A stretch of 64,000 nucleotides of DNA. Origin: Candidatus Krumholzibacteriota bacterium (GTDB lineage: Bacteria > Krumholzibacteriota > Krumholzibacteriia > LZORAL124-64-63). Below are positions 1 through 8,618 of this stretch, piece by piece. Numbering within the stretch: position 1 is the first letter of the stretch; every line of letters starts with the position of its first letter. The stretch lies in the NCBI GenBank assembly GCA_024275485.1, contig JAJRZA010000017.1, forward strand, positions 1 through 64,000, read 5' to 3'. Position numbers and translations under genes: made by a program. The notes under the pieces are model-generated. The model saw nothing but the letters and a program-made list of their open reading frames with translations, did no database searches and was not told the origin of the DNA.

Positions 1-3
1 AAG

Positions 4-525
4 TTGTGCCCCCGAAAATGTTCCTGGCCCCAGATCTGCCAGTCCTTGAGTATGAAATACTCAAAAACAATACCCAAGGGCTGGCAACCACCACACTGCC
101 CATCTCCCAAGTGCATTCATCACAAACCCTTATCTGAGGGCATTACCTTCAAAAAATCTCAACCCAGGTACTGTCGATCGAATTTTGTTTACGCCAAAGA
201 TACGGGTGGTGGATTCGTACGGCAGTCTGACAGCGCGGAAATATTTGCTGCCATCAACACCGATGATCTGGAATATGCTGCGTGCATCTCCCGGGATGGA
301 CTGGAATTTTTCTTTACCAGACTAAAAATTGAAACGCTTGAATTTGGAATTTACAGAGCGGTGCGGACAGATCTCTCTGCACCATTTGGCCAGGTTCAGA
401 GGCTTGATGCTATCAATGGTTTTGTCGAGGCTCCAGCTCTTTCTCCCGACGAAAAGGTGCTCTATTACCATCGCCGCAACCCGGAAGAAAATACTTTTGA
501 ACTCTACCGCGTGACTCGTCCATAG
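4..525 (+). CDS. C-terminal part of a PD40 (WD40-like) beta-propeller protein, cut by window edge
   Basis: Only the end of this gene is present. Roughly the last 110 residues read as PD40 propeller blades of the TolB type: a blade with SRDGLEFFFTR, then ALSPDEKVLYYHRR and the terminal ELYRVTRP, a usual ending for such secreted propellers. The first 135 bases look coding in a different frame (frame 3, ending in TGA at 135-137, containing FLAPDLPVLEYEI). The propeller frame takes over from about base 140, so a one-base shift probably lies near 130-180. The intact protein would be a periplasmic or surface propeller; its partner is unknown. Family call fairly sure, exact gene structure not. Confidence 0.55.
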   Translation: MCPRKCSWPQICQSLSMKYSKTIPKGWQPPHCPSPKCIHHKPLSEGITFKKSQPRYCRSNFVYAKDTGGGFVRQSDSAEIFAAINTDDLEYAACISRDGLEFFFTRLKIETLEFGIYRAVRTDLSAPFGQVQRLDAINGFVEAPALSPDEKVLYYHRRNPEENTFELYRVTRP

Positions 526-876
526 AGGGCTGGGACCGATTGGAATGATTGTCAATCCGTTTGAAAATACGGTTTTGCAGGGGTATGAACTGGAATTCAG
601 TGTGGTTGCAGCTTCGGATAGGGCAGTGAAAAGGACTTATCCACTGTTCCAGGCTCCCTGTAGGTAAACACTGGATAAACCAACAAATGATGGTGGGCTG
701 GAAGATCTGGACAGTTGTGAATTGAAGGTTTTCCCGAGATAGTGTAGAATTGGGTCCAAAAGTAGGTTTGGAAAAGAATCAACGGAAAGGTTGGGGTCAT
801 GCGGGTGCTTTTGCTCTCTACTCCAGGAGGACCCTCGGGAAGGGTGGTGAGAAAATCCGGGCGAGGGAATATTGCG
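526..876. other. Intergenic stretch with an imperfect inverted repeat
   Basis: No convincing gene is seen. A 12-base inverted repeat (TTATCCACTGTT at 637-648 against AACACTGGATAA at 667-678, one mismatch, 18-base loop) could form an RNA hairpin downstream of the propeller gene, but has no T-run. A 40-codon reading frame at 545-667 (starting MIVNPFENT) is protein-like but has no clear ribosome site or family. Confidence 0.3.
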
Positions 877-1992
877 ATGGTTGTACTGCATATTCTCGTC
901 TTTTGTCAGTTCGGATTACTTTGCTCCGGCTGCAGCAGCGATTCAGACTCTCCAACAGAGCCTGCTACTCAAACGGGTGCGCTTTCGGTGATCATCGACG
1001 GGTTGCCCGCGGGGACAGACGGTGACGTGAATATCACGGGCCCGGATTCCTTCAACCAAAGTCTCACGACCAGCGCCGTGATCGATGGCCTGGCCACCGG
1101 CTCCTACACTATCACGGCCAACTCCGTGGCAACTTTGCTGAGCAGCACCTTTGACCCAGCCCCGGTGACACAGTCGGCGACCGTGAGTGTTGGCGACACG
1201 GCGGTGGTCCAGGTATCCTACACCAATTCCCTGGCCTCTTCCGTTCGAGTGTTTCATGGCCCCGTGAAATTCGGCGAATCCCAGATGGCCCACTTCTATA
1301 ACTTGATCCAGGACTGGGGCCAACCACCTATCAGTTTGCAAGAAATAGATACAGTCGAATTTCCTTATCCTGATGAGTACATCGTGGATACCAACTGTCG
1401 GGTCATCGGCACTGATGTCACCGCTAGCGGGATCGTTATTAACTCGTCGGTTTCCTCCATGTTCGGCAGTGGTAGCTCCAATAGTTCTCTCACCGTGACC
1501 AATGACGGGCGGACAATTACGCTCACCAATACATCAATGGCATCCGCTGCCCCGGCTGCCGGCTACATAGGCAATGGTACCAACGTCGGTCTGGTGGATC
1601 TGGGTTACCCCGACGGTCAGAATCTCCACGACCTGGCCCTTGCTGTGGAAAACCCAGGTGGCGGCTCTTTTGAACTGCAGTTCACCTGGTCCTACCAGGG
1701 CTCTGAAACAAACGGCGATTTTGCCGGTTGGAAGCAATGTTTCACTTATCAGGTGGATGCCCTGGCTTGTGTGCCGAATCCGTCCTTCGAATACCTCTTC
1801 GACGGAAAGGATTTTTTGGGCCCACAGAGCGATTCCGGTACCTTCGGAATCACCTTGAGCGGGCCTTACCACCTGGTCAGTTTCGGGCTCCACGGGGAAG
1901 CGACCGGAGTCTGGATTGAGGATGTTCACGGCCAAGGTGGTGCTGGCAGTGCGCAGTCTTCAGCCTCCGTTACCATCGAAATTGTGCAGTGA
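877..1992 (+). CDS. Predicted secreted lipoprotein, function unknown
   Basis: About 371 residues. The ATG at 877 is preferred over one at 799 because it follows a GAGG ribosome site and directly opens a signal peptide (MVVLHILVFC...) ending in LLCSGC-SS, a somewhat weak lipobox with Cys instead of Leu at -3. A Ser/Asp/Pro/Thr linker follows. Residues about 35-120 resemble a PEGA/carboxypeptidase-regulatory-like beta domain (ALSVIIDGLPAGTDGDVNITGP...GSYTITA). The C-terminal two thirds is beta-rich with few charges and no family I recognise. Probably an outer-membrane-anchored surface protein. It stands alone between intergenic gaps. Confidence 0.7.
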   Translation: MVVLHILVFCQFGLLCSGCSSDSDSPTEPATQTGALSVIIDGLPAGTDGDVNITGPDSFNQSLTTSAVIDGLATGSYTITANSVATLLSSTFDPAPVTQSATVSVGDTAVVQVSYTNSLASSVRVFHGPVKFGESQMAHFYNLIQDWGQPPISLQEIDTVEFPYPDEYIVDTNCRVIGTDVTASGIVINSSVSSMFGSGSSNSSLTVTNDGRTITLTNTSMASAAPAAGYIGNGTNVGLVDLGYPDGQNLHDLALAVENPGGGSFELQFTWSYQGSETNGDFAGWKQCFTYQVDALACVPNPSFEYLFDGKDFLGPQSDSGTFGITLSGPYHLVSFGLHGEATGVWIEDVHGQGGAGSAQSSASVTIEIVQ

Positions 1993-2156
1993 ATGGGATT
2001 ATTTATCAAAGATCCCTCACTTTAGATCGGTATTTGTTGCGAAGACATTCTGATTTTAGGTGAGTAGATTCGGAATCGGGGGCCGGACCCCAGAATTTGT
2101 CTGCCAGCTGTAAAATTTGATTGATTTTCATTGGAAAAAACAGTATCATACATGAC

Positions 2157-2504
2157 ATGGATACAAAAAATATCACCGTTGTTATTACTTTTTGGGCAGT
2201 CCTGCTGATCCCTCTTTTTTGTGCTCTGGATGTGATTTTGCACCCTTGTTTTGACCACCAAACGGCCGATTGCCGTCCTCAAGATGAATGTGACAAGGGC
2301 TTATGCCTTTGCCAGGTTGTGGCCACTTCCCAGCGAAACGACGAGCTCGTTGATACCGACGACCAGTCCGATCTCATGGAGTTGCCCCTTTTGACCGGAG
2401 CAAACACGGTTTGGTTTTCTATGCACCCCTCTCGATTTTTTACCGCCGATGCTGCACTTTCCGGGCAAATAGACCGGCAAAGATCTCTTCCGCTGATCTG
2501 CTGA
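2157..2504 (+). CDS. Small Cys-rich exported protein upstream of metal-efflux operon
   Basis: About 115 residues from the ATG at 2157; an earlier ATG at 2121 would add 12 residues before the hydrophobic stretch. The N-terminus is a signal peptide or anchor (ITVVITFWAVLLIPLFC), followed by a Cys/Asp/His cluster (HPCFDHQTADCRPQDECDKG, then LCLCQVV) that could bind metal. I do not recognise the family. It lies about 230 bp before the CzcC-like gene on the same strand, so a link with metal export is plausible from position and composition only. Confidence 0.45.
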   Translation: MDTKNITVVITFWAVLLIPLFCALDVILHPCFDHQTADCRPQDECDKGLCLCQVVATSQRNDELVDTDDQSDLMELPLLTGANTVWFSMHPSRFFTADAALSGQIDRQRSLPLIC

Positions 2505-2668
2505 TTCATTCCTCTCGAGAATTACTTTTGTCTGTCATGATTTAAAGACCAGTGAAAGCCCCCTGGGTCCGGTCCGTCCATCAGGCAACAGCGCGCCCTG
2601 TTTCCCAACAGGCGTGGAATTCTGAATCATCACTGATCGCTCTCAAGGAGTGGCTGTCTGAGGTAGGA

Positions 2669-2689
2669 ATTACCCTCCTTCGGGGTAAT
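2669..2689. promoter_or_regulatory. Inverted repeat ATTACCC-N7-GGGTAAT ahead of metal-efflux operon
   Basis: Perfect 7-bp arms at 2669-2675 and 2683-2689 lie about 45 bp before the GTG start of the CzcC-like gene. The site could be an operator for a metal-responsive regulator or a small RNA hairpin. No T-run follows, so a terminator is unlikely. No regulator gene is present nearby to test this. Confidence 0.35.
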
Positions 2690-2734
2690 CAATACCCAAG
2701 ACAGTGCCACCTCCCACAATACAGGAGTAAGGCT

Positions 2735-3946
2735 GTGAAATTTTTATTGGTATTATTCGTGGTGCTTCTTTGCCCTCTGGTCGGGCGAGGTGAAACAGGC
2801 CATCTGACCTCTGAACAGGCACTGGAGCTGGCCTTGTCGTACTCGCCGGAGCTGCGCGCCGCCAGGCTAAAGGCCCAATCAGCGCGTAAAAACGTAGCTG
2901 CTGCCGGAATGCGCAAAAATCCGGATTTGAACCTCGAATCCGAAGGGCTCGGCTGGGATAACGATTTGTTTGGCTAGGGTGAATACACAGTTGGATTTTC
3001 CCAGGAATTCCAGCTAGGCGGAAAGCAGCAGAAAGGCAGGGAGATCGCCTTTAAAGCCGTGGAGGTTGCCGAGCAGGCCTTGCTTGAAAGGGAAATCCAT
3101 TTGACCGAAAAGGTGCGCCAGGTATTCATCGACGTCCTGGTTCAGCAGGAAATCGCCACCGTCCGTTCGGAGCAGGTTCAACTCGCCCGGGAATTCACGA
3201 AGGTGGCCAAGCGTCGGTTCAAGGCGGGCAGCAACTCCGAACTCGACGTTGTTCAGGCGGAGCTGGCCCACGCCGAAACCCTTCTCCTGCAAACCTGCTG
3301 TTTCGGAGACCTGGCCGCTTCAAGGGAGGCCCTCGCTGCGCTTCTGGGAATGGCGGCCACTGAGCTTCCCGAGCTGACCGGCCCATTCTACCAGCTCGAA
3401 AAAATGGAGGATCTCGCCGTACCTGCTGACTATCCCGGTTTGAGGCGACTTGAGGCCAAAGTTGACCGGGTCCTGGCGGCCGCCCAACTGGCCAAGGCCA
3501 TGGACACTCCTGATGTGGCCCTGGGCGCCGGCTACCGTTACGAAGCTCGGAATAACATCAATTCTTTTGTTTTTTCCATTTCAATGCCCCTGAACCTCGT
3601 CAAAAAGGGCAAGGCCGAACACGCCGCAAGGATACTGCAGGCAGACGCGATCCAGGCTGATTATGCTGAACTGCGTCGACAGCTTGAACAGGAGTTGGCC
3701 AGCCGGCTTGCCCTCTACAACGGTGCCAAAATGAAAGTGGACTTGAGCAGAGACAGCCTGATACCCAAGGCCAAACAAGTCTACGAAGTCAGCCTCAAAG
3801 GATATCAAAAAGGGCTATTTTCCTGGTTGGAACTGATTGCCGCCCAGCAGAACCTTGCCCAAATCAGGGTGAACTACATTGAGTTTCTGCACGATGCCCA
3901 TTTGACCCGCAATCAACTCGACAAATTCGTGAAGGAAGGAAAATAG
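2735..3946 (+). pseudogene. CzcC/CusC-type outer-membrane efflux protein (TolC family) with in-frame TAG
   Basis: The reading frame runs through 403 codons but is broken by TAG at 2975-2977 (codon 81), with clear homology on both sides in the same frame. The GTG start at 2735 has AGGAG seven bases upstream and opens a signal peptide (VKFLLVLFVVLLC...). Family marks are the N-terminal LTSEQALELALSYSPEL, the SQEFQLGGK segment just after the stop, and two long coiled-coil OEP repeats. The stop sits after DLFG, where relatives read through, so it is a nonsense mutation or a base error. TAG coding an amino acid is unlikely because TAG also ends neighbouring genes. An intact product would be the outer-membrane channel of the pump encoded next. 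Confidence 0.85.
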
Positions 3947-3948
3947 AC

Positions 3949-4890
3949 ATGAAGTTCTTCATCACCATCAGTTTCCTGCTGGTGGCCCTTGCCGCCGCCG
4001 CCCAAAACGAAGATACGCCTCGGGGCTCCCATGACGACCACTCCGGACATGACCACGATGATGGAAATGAGATTAGTATTTCTCCTGATATAGCCAAAAA
4101 AATCGGCCTGGAAGTTGCCGAGGCCGCCGGAGGAACCATCTCCACTTCGGTGATCTTCCCGGCGGAGATCAAGTTGAACCGTGACCAGGCCGCAGCCGTA
4201 TCCTCCCGCTATTCGAGCATCGTCCAGAAGGTATTTGTTGAAATTGGCGACCCGGTGAAAAAGGGTGACATCCTGGCCACCCTGGAAAACCACGCCACCC
4301 TGGCGATTTACACCATTGCCGCTCCGTTGGACGGAGTGGTGGTCGCCAAGGCCACTTCCGAGGGCGAGGCCGCCGGCGAGGACAAGGTCCTTTTCGAGAT
4401 TGCCGACCTTTCCACAGTCTGGGCCGACATCAGCATCTTCCCGCGATTCCAGCACTCGATTCGCAAGAATATGCCGGTGGAATTCATTGCCCACGATGGC
4501 CATCTGGCCCAGGGCAAGGTGAAATACCTCAGTCCGTTGATCTCGCCCGAGACCCGCACCTTCACTGCCCGTTGCGTCTTGACGGGCCACGACGAAGACT
4601 TCACGCCGGGGGCGTTCGTGCGGGCCAGCATCACCACCCATTCCACCGAGGTGGCCGTCCGCATCGAGCGTGAGGCTGTACAACTGGTCGAGGGCGAATA
4701 CCTGGTTTTTGTTCCCAGTGAACACGGCTACGCCAGCAGGACCGTGCAGATCGGTGCCGGGGAAGAGCATTTTGTCGAGATAACCAGCGGTCTTGAACCG
4801 GGTGAGTCGTACGTCGCCAAAGGCGCTTTCTCCATCAAGGCCGAAATGATTACCAGCGGCATGGACCCCCACGCCGGACACGGACACTGA
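3949..4890 (+). CDS. CzcB/CusB-like RND periplasmic adaptor for metal efflux
   Basis: 313 residues with a signal peptide (MKFFITISFLLVALAAAAQ). A His/Asp-rich segment follows (SHDDHSGHDHDDG, about residues 27-39), and the protein ends in GMDPHAGHGH; both are likely metal-binding tails. The middle has the adaptor pattern: a lipoyl/barrel-sandwich half (VFVEIGDPVKKGDILATLEN), its second half (APLDGVVVAKATSEGE), then beta-barrel and membrane-proximal domains. It starts 3 bases after the czcC-like stop and 92 bp before the pump gene, so the three form an operon. It would pass metal ions or couple pump and channel in the periplasm. The metal cannot be named from sequence. Confidence 0.9.
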   Translation: MKFFITISFLLVALAAAAQNEDTPRGSHDDHSGHDHDDGNEISISPDIAKKIGLEVAEAAGGTISTSVIFPAEIKLNRDQAAAVSSRYSSIVQKVFVEIGDPVKKGDILATLENHATLAIYTIAAPLDGVVVAKATSEGEAAGEDKVLFEIADLSTVWADISIFPRFQHSIRKNMPVEFIAHDGHLAQGKVKYLSPLISPETRTFTARCVLTGHDEDFTPGAFVRASITTHSTEVAVRIEREAVQLVEGEYLVFVPSEHGYASRTVQIGAGEEHFVEITSGLEPGESYVAKGAFSIKAEMITSGMDPHAGHGH

Positions 4891-4982
4891 TGCTTGAAAG
4901 GTGCCCCAATCGAACGGGTGGTCGCAAGCCCGGTAATCAATATTGCTATTCCAGTAATCCGTAAAAAAAGGCAGGAAGAAAA

Positions 4983-7900
4983 ATGATAGATCGATTGATA
5001 GAGGTAGCCTTGAGAAACCGGGGGCTGGTGCTACTGGCCCTGCTCGGGGTGATCGGCCTCGGTGCCTACGAGTATCGACAGCTCGATGTGGAAGCCTTTC
5101 CGGATATATCCCCCATCATGGTGCCCATCTTCGCCGAAGCGGACGGCATGGCCCCGGAAGAGCTTGAACAGCTGATCACCTACCCCATTGAGACGGCCAT
5201 GAACGGCCTGCCCAACATAACGCTGATCAAGTCGACATCGGCGTTCGGCATGGCGGTGGTCTATATCTATTTCACCGACGACACCGACATCTATTTTGCC
5301 CGGCAGCTGGTCTCCGAAAGGCTGACCGCGGCCATGGCGGATTTGCCAGCCGGGCTGGAGCCCCCGGCCTTGGGACCGATCTCCACCGGGTTAGGGCAGA
5401 TTTTCCTCTACTACCTGGAGCTGGAAGAGGGTGCCGATACCCACGAAATGGACAAACTCACCTACCTGCGCGATGTCAACGACTGGGTGGTAAAGCGCCA
5501 GTTGCAAACAGTGCAGGGTGTGACCGACATCCTGAGCGCCGGCGGGTTCGTGCTCCAGTACCAGATCCAGCCCGACCCCTTCCTTCTGCATCAGTATGAC
5601 TTGTCCGTGGAAGATATCGCCACCGCCGTCCAGGCCAATAACCGCAATGTCGGCGGACAATACCTGCAGCTCAATTCCGAGGAACACCTGGTGCGCGGAA
5701 TCGGTCTGCTGCGCAACCTGGATGAAATTAGGAACATCACCCTGAAGACCCACAAGGGAACCCCGGTCTCCATTGCCGACGTTGCCGAAGTGGTCTACGG
5801 GCCGGAGTTGCGGCGAGGCGTGGTGACCATCGGCGCCGGTGAGGAAGTGGTCTCCGGCATCGTGATGAAACTTTTCGGGGCCAATTCTTCCACAGTGATC
5901 GGCGACCTCTATGAAAAGGTGGAGCAGGTCAAGGCCGGTTTGCCCGAGGGAGTCAAGCTCGTTCCCTACTACGAGCAGGCCGACCTGGTGAACAATTCCA
6001 CCCGCACGGTGAAGATCGCGCTGTTGCAGGGCATGGCCCTGGTTTTGATCGTGCTGTTCGCCTTCCTGGGCTGTTTTCGCGCCGCACTCATCGTATCGAT
6101 GGCCATGCCCTTTTGCGCGTTGATCGCGGTCATCGGCATGAACCATTTCGGTATCTCGGCCAACCTCATGTCGTTGGGCGGCATTGCCATTGCCCTGGGA
6201 CTGCTTGTGGACGGTTCCATCGTCGTGACGGAAAACATCCACCGTTTTCTGGGGATGAAGTCGGGAAATAAGAAAGACCGCCTGGATTTGATATTCGAAG
6301 CGGTCAAGGAGGTTGCGCGACCTATCGTCTTTGCCATTTTGATCGTCATCGTGGTGTTTTTCCCGATCCTGTCGTTTGATTCGGTGGAAGGGAAGATGTT
6401 TAAACCCCTGGCCTACACCGTAATGCTAGCCCTTGCCGGATCAATCTTTTTCGCCCTGGTGGTAGGGCCCGTTCTTGCCAGTTTCCTGCTCAAGGAAAAA
6501 CCCTATAAGGAAGCTGCCTTCTTTCGTATTCTGAAGGAAGGCTACCGGTTGGCTCTGACCGCGGCGCTCAAGGCCAAGATAGTCGTCTTCGTGATGGTCG
6601 TCCTCATGGTGGTCTTTGCCAGCACCACCCTCCGAAAAATCGGAACGGAGTTTATTCCCGTTCTGGAAGAGGGATCCATCATGATCGCCACCGGCATGAC
6701 ACCTTCCATTTCGCTGGACGCGGCGGAAAAAACCGTCAAACAGCTTACCACCGAGATCATGGAGGTCGAGGGTGTGGATGAAGTTGTGGCCCGCATCGGC
6801 CGGCCGGAAGCCGGTAGCCACCCTCATCCGGTCAACTTTGCCGAGTTGCACATCGAGTTGGAACCCGGTGCGGACAAGGCTGGTATTGTCGACGACCTGC
6901 GTCGGCGCCTGGAGGCGTTTCCCGGCGTGCAGATCAATTTTTCCCAGCCCATACAGAACCAGTTCGACGAGTTGCTATCCGGGGTGCGGGCCCAACTCGC
7001 TATCAAGGTGTACGGAGAAGACCTCGACCAGATCCGCCGTTCCGCTGAAGAGATGCGCGACGCCATCGCAGGGGTCGAAGGACTGGTCGACCTGTCGGTT
7101 GAACAAAGCTTTGGCCAGCCTCAGTTTCTGGTCCTTCTGGACCACGAAGCCCTGGCCCGCTATGGTGTTTCCGGAGATGAGGTTCTGGAGTTGGTTGAAA
7201 TGGCAATCGGCGGTCAGGTGGTCAGCACGCTCTACAAGAATACCCGGCGTTACGGGATTCATATCCGCCTAGCTCCCGAGTTCCGCTCCTCGCCCGAGCA
7301 CCTGCGCGAGCTGTTCATCCGCTCGGCCGACGGAGCCCTGCTGCGCCTAGACCAGCTGGCTAAAATCGAGATGTCCGAAGGGCCGTTGCAGATCAACCGG
7401 GAGAAAAACCAGCGGCGCTGGATCGTTCAGGGAAATATTCGGGACCGGGCCCTCAGTCAGGTGCTGAGCGATATCCAGACCGCCATCGCCGAAAAAGTGG
7501 ATCTCCCTCCCGGCGTTTTCATCGAATACGGTGGTCAATTCGAGCAGCAGCGCCGGGCCATGAAACGATTGGCCGTCATCGTGCCCATCGTGATCGCCTC
7601 GATCTTCATACTCCTGTGGATCACTTTCCAGTCCATGCGATACGCGGCCATGATCCTGTTCAACGTACCGCTGGCCTTGATCGGCGGGGTGTTGGGCTTG
7701 TGGGCGACCGGGCAGTATCTATCGGTTCCGGCTTCCATCGGCTTCATCGCCCTCTTTGGCATCGCCATGCTGGACGCCATGGTCCTGCTGACGGACTTCA
7801 ACGATTTGCGTCGCACCGGGCAAGGTGTTCGCCAAGCGGTTGTCAACGGGGGCCTGATACGTTTTCGCCCCGTCATCATGACCACGCTCACAACCTTGTT

Positions 7901-8057
7901 CGGTCTTGTCCCCCTGCTGTTATCACAGGGAGCGGGCGCCGAAGTGCAACGACCCCTGGCCGCCGTGGTGGTTTTCGGTTTGGCCACCTCCACTTTCCTC
8001 ACCCTCTTTGTGTTGCCCTCCATCTACGAACTGGTCGAACGCCGCCGGGAAGGATAG
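4983..8057 (+). CDS. Heavy-metal efflux RND pump, CzcA/CusA family
   Basis: 1024 residues, full length for the HME-RND family. It has the usual start (MIDRLIEVALRNRGLVLL), the DVEAFPDISP motif near residue 35, large periplasmic loops after TM1 and TM7, and about 12 membrane segments. The TM4 proton-relay region reads IALGLLVDGSIVVTEN: the Asp and Glu matching CzcA D408 and E415 are kept, but the position of D402 is Ala, as in CusA-like pumps. The residue matching CusA Met573 appears to be Ala (EGSIMIA), so this is not a standard Cu/Ag pump either. AGGAAG seven bases before the ATG serves as ribosome site. Substrate unresolved; a heavy-metal cation is likely. Confidence 0.92.
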   Translation: MIDRLIEVALRNRGLVLLALLGVIGLGAYEYRQLDVEAFPDISPIMVPIFAEADGMAPEELEQLITYPIETAMNGLPNITLIKSTSAFGMAVVYIYFTDDTDIYFARQLVSERLTAAMADLPAGLEPPALGPISTGLGQIFLYYLELEEGADTHEMDKLTYLRDVNDWVVKRQLQTVQGVTDILSAGGFVLQYQIQPDPFLLHQYDLSVEDIATAVQANNRNVGGQYLQLNSEEHLVRGIGLLRNLDEIRNITLKTHKGTPVSIADVAEVVYGPELRRGVVTIGAGEEVVSGIVMKLFGANSSTVIGDLYEKVEQVKAGLPEGVKLVPYYEQADLVNNSTRTVKIALLQGMALVLIVLFAFLGCFRAALIVSMAMPFCALIAVIGMNHFGISANLMSLGGIAIALGLLVDGSIVVTENIHRFLGMKSGNKKDRLDLIFEAVKEVARPIVFAILIVIVVFFPILSFDSVEGKMFKPLAYTVMLALAGSIFFALVVGPVLASFLLKEKPYKEAAFFRILKEGYRLALTAALKAKIVVFVMVVLMVVFASTTLRKIGTEFIPVLEEGSIMIATGMTPSISLDAAEKTVKQLTTEIMEVEGVDEVVARIGRPEAGSHPHPVNFAELHIELEPGADKAGIVDDLRRRLEAFPGVQINFSQPIQNQFDELLSGVRAQLAIKVYGEDLDQIRRSAEEMRDAIAGVEGLVDLSVEQSFGQPQFLVLLDHEALARYGVSGDEVLELVEMAIGGQVVSTLYKNTRRYGIHIRLAPEFRSSPEHLRELFIRSADGALLRLDQLAKIEMSEGPLQINREKNQRRWIVQGNIRDRALSQVLSDIQTAIAEKVDLPPGVFIEYGGQFEQQRRAMKRLAVIVPIVIASIFILLWITFQSMRYAAMILFNVPLALIGGVLGLWATGQYLSVPASIGFIALFGIAMLDAMVLLTDFNDLRRTGQGVRQAVVNGGLIRFRPVIMTTLTTLFGLVPLLLSQGAGAEVQRPLAAVVVFGLATSTFLTLFVLPSIYELVERRREG

Positions 8058-8194
8058 GGAATCGAGCTCCAGGGAGCTGCAGTCGAAATTATCCAGGGGG
8101 AAGGAAAATTCTTCATGGACGTTGCCCACTATACACCGAAAGGCCAGGACACTTTCGCGCCTGGTGCCGTGGAGGACGGATACTTCGCCGTCGA

Positions 8195-8563
8195 TTATTG
8201 TTCGGCTGTGGGGTTCCAGTATTCCACGGTCGTATTCCCGATGTGCTTGTCTTCGGTGAAGACATCGTAACCAAGGTTCTGGCCGAAGGCCGGAGTGGGG
8301 TCGAGGCGGAGGCAAATACCCCCAGTCCGTGGGTTGGGGCCCCAAAAGTTGGTATATTGGTCAAAGACCTGATTGAATGCTCCCACAATTGGAGAAACGA
8401 GACCCTGGTCTATCCCTGGCACATGTTGACCGCCGGTCATGTTATTTGTACGGATGACGAAGGTGGCGGGAACGCGGTGAACGACTGGGCCCAGATGTTG
8501 AGAATTGTTTCGACCTAGCCCAATGGAGTTAACAAAGGCTTGGTTGAGGTCGGCACTAAAACC
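8195..8563 (-). pseudogene. Decayed remnant of an exported-protein gene
   Basis: The minus strand is open for about 123 codons and reads like real protein (for example VFDQYTNFWGPNPRTGG and FGQNLGYDVFTEDK), but it has no start codon with a ribosome site. After the TAA at 8195 the same frame still looks coding, with another stop within about 25 codons. This fits an eroded gene fragment between two plus-strand genes. No family is recognised. The rest of 8058-8618 holds only the promoter listed next. Confidence 0.3.
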
Positions 8564-8573
8564 ATGCTATACT
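8544..8573 (+). promoter_or_regulatory. Predicted sigma-70-type promoter
   Basis: TTGAGG at 8544-8549 and TATACT at 8568-8573 are separated by 18 bp, about 45 bp ahead of the secreted-protein start at 8619, which has AAGGGG as ribosome site. Pattern match only. Confidence 0.4.
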
Positions 8574-8618
8574 ACCTAATTGTTACTTCAAATTACTGTT
8601 TTTAAGGGGTAGATTGGC

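Noticed and set aside
2975-2977. TAG as pyrrolysine in the CzcC-like gene
   Set aside because: TAG ends other genes here, there is no Pyl machinery in view, and the site has no catalytic role in the TolC fold.
3913-8023. Long minus-strand reading frames opposite the metal adaptor and pump genes (e.g. 3913-4887, 5391-6242)
   Set aside because: They are antisense to clear family members and show biased composition with no family features.
7616-8518. 300-codon plus-strand frame overlapping the end of the RND pump
   Set aside because: Mostly a shadow of the pump in another frame; the part past 8057 shows no protein features.
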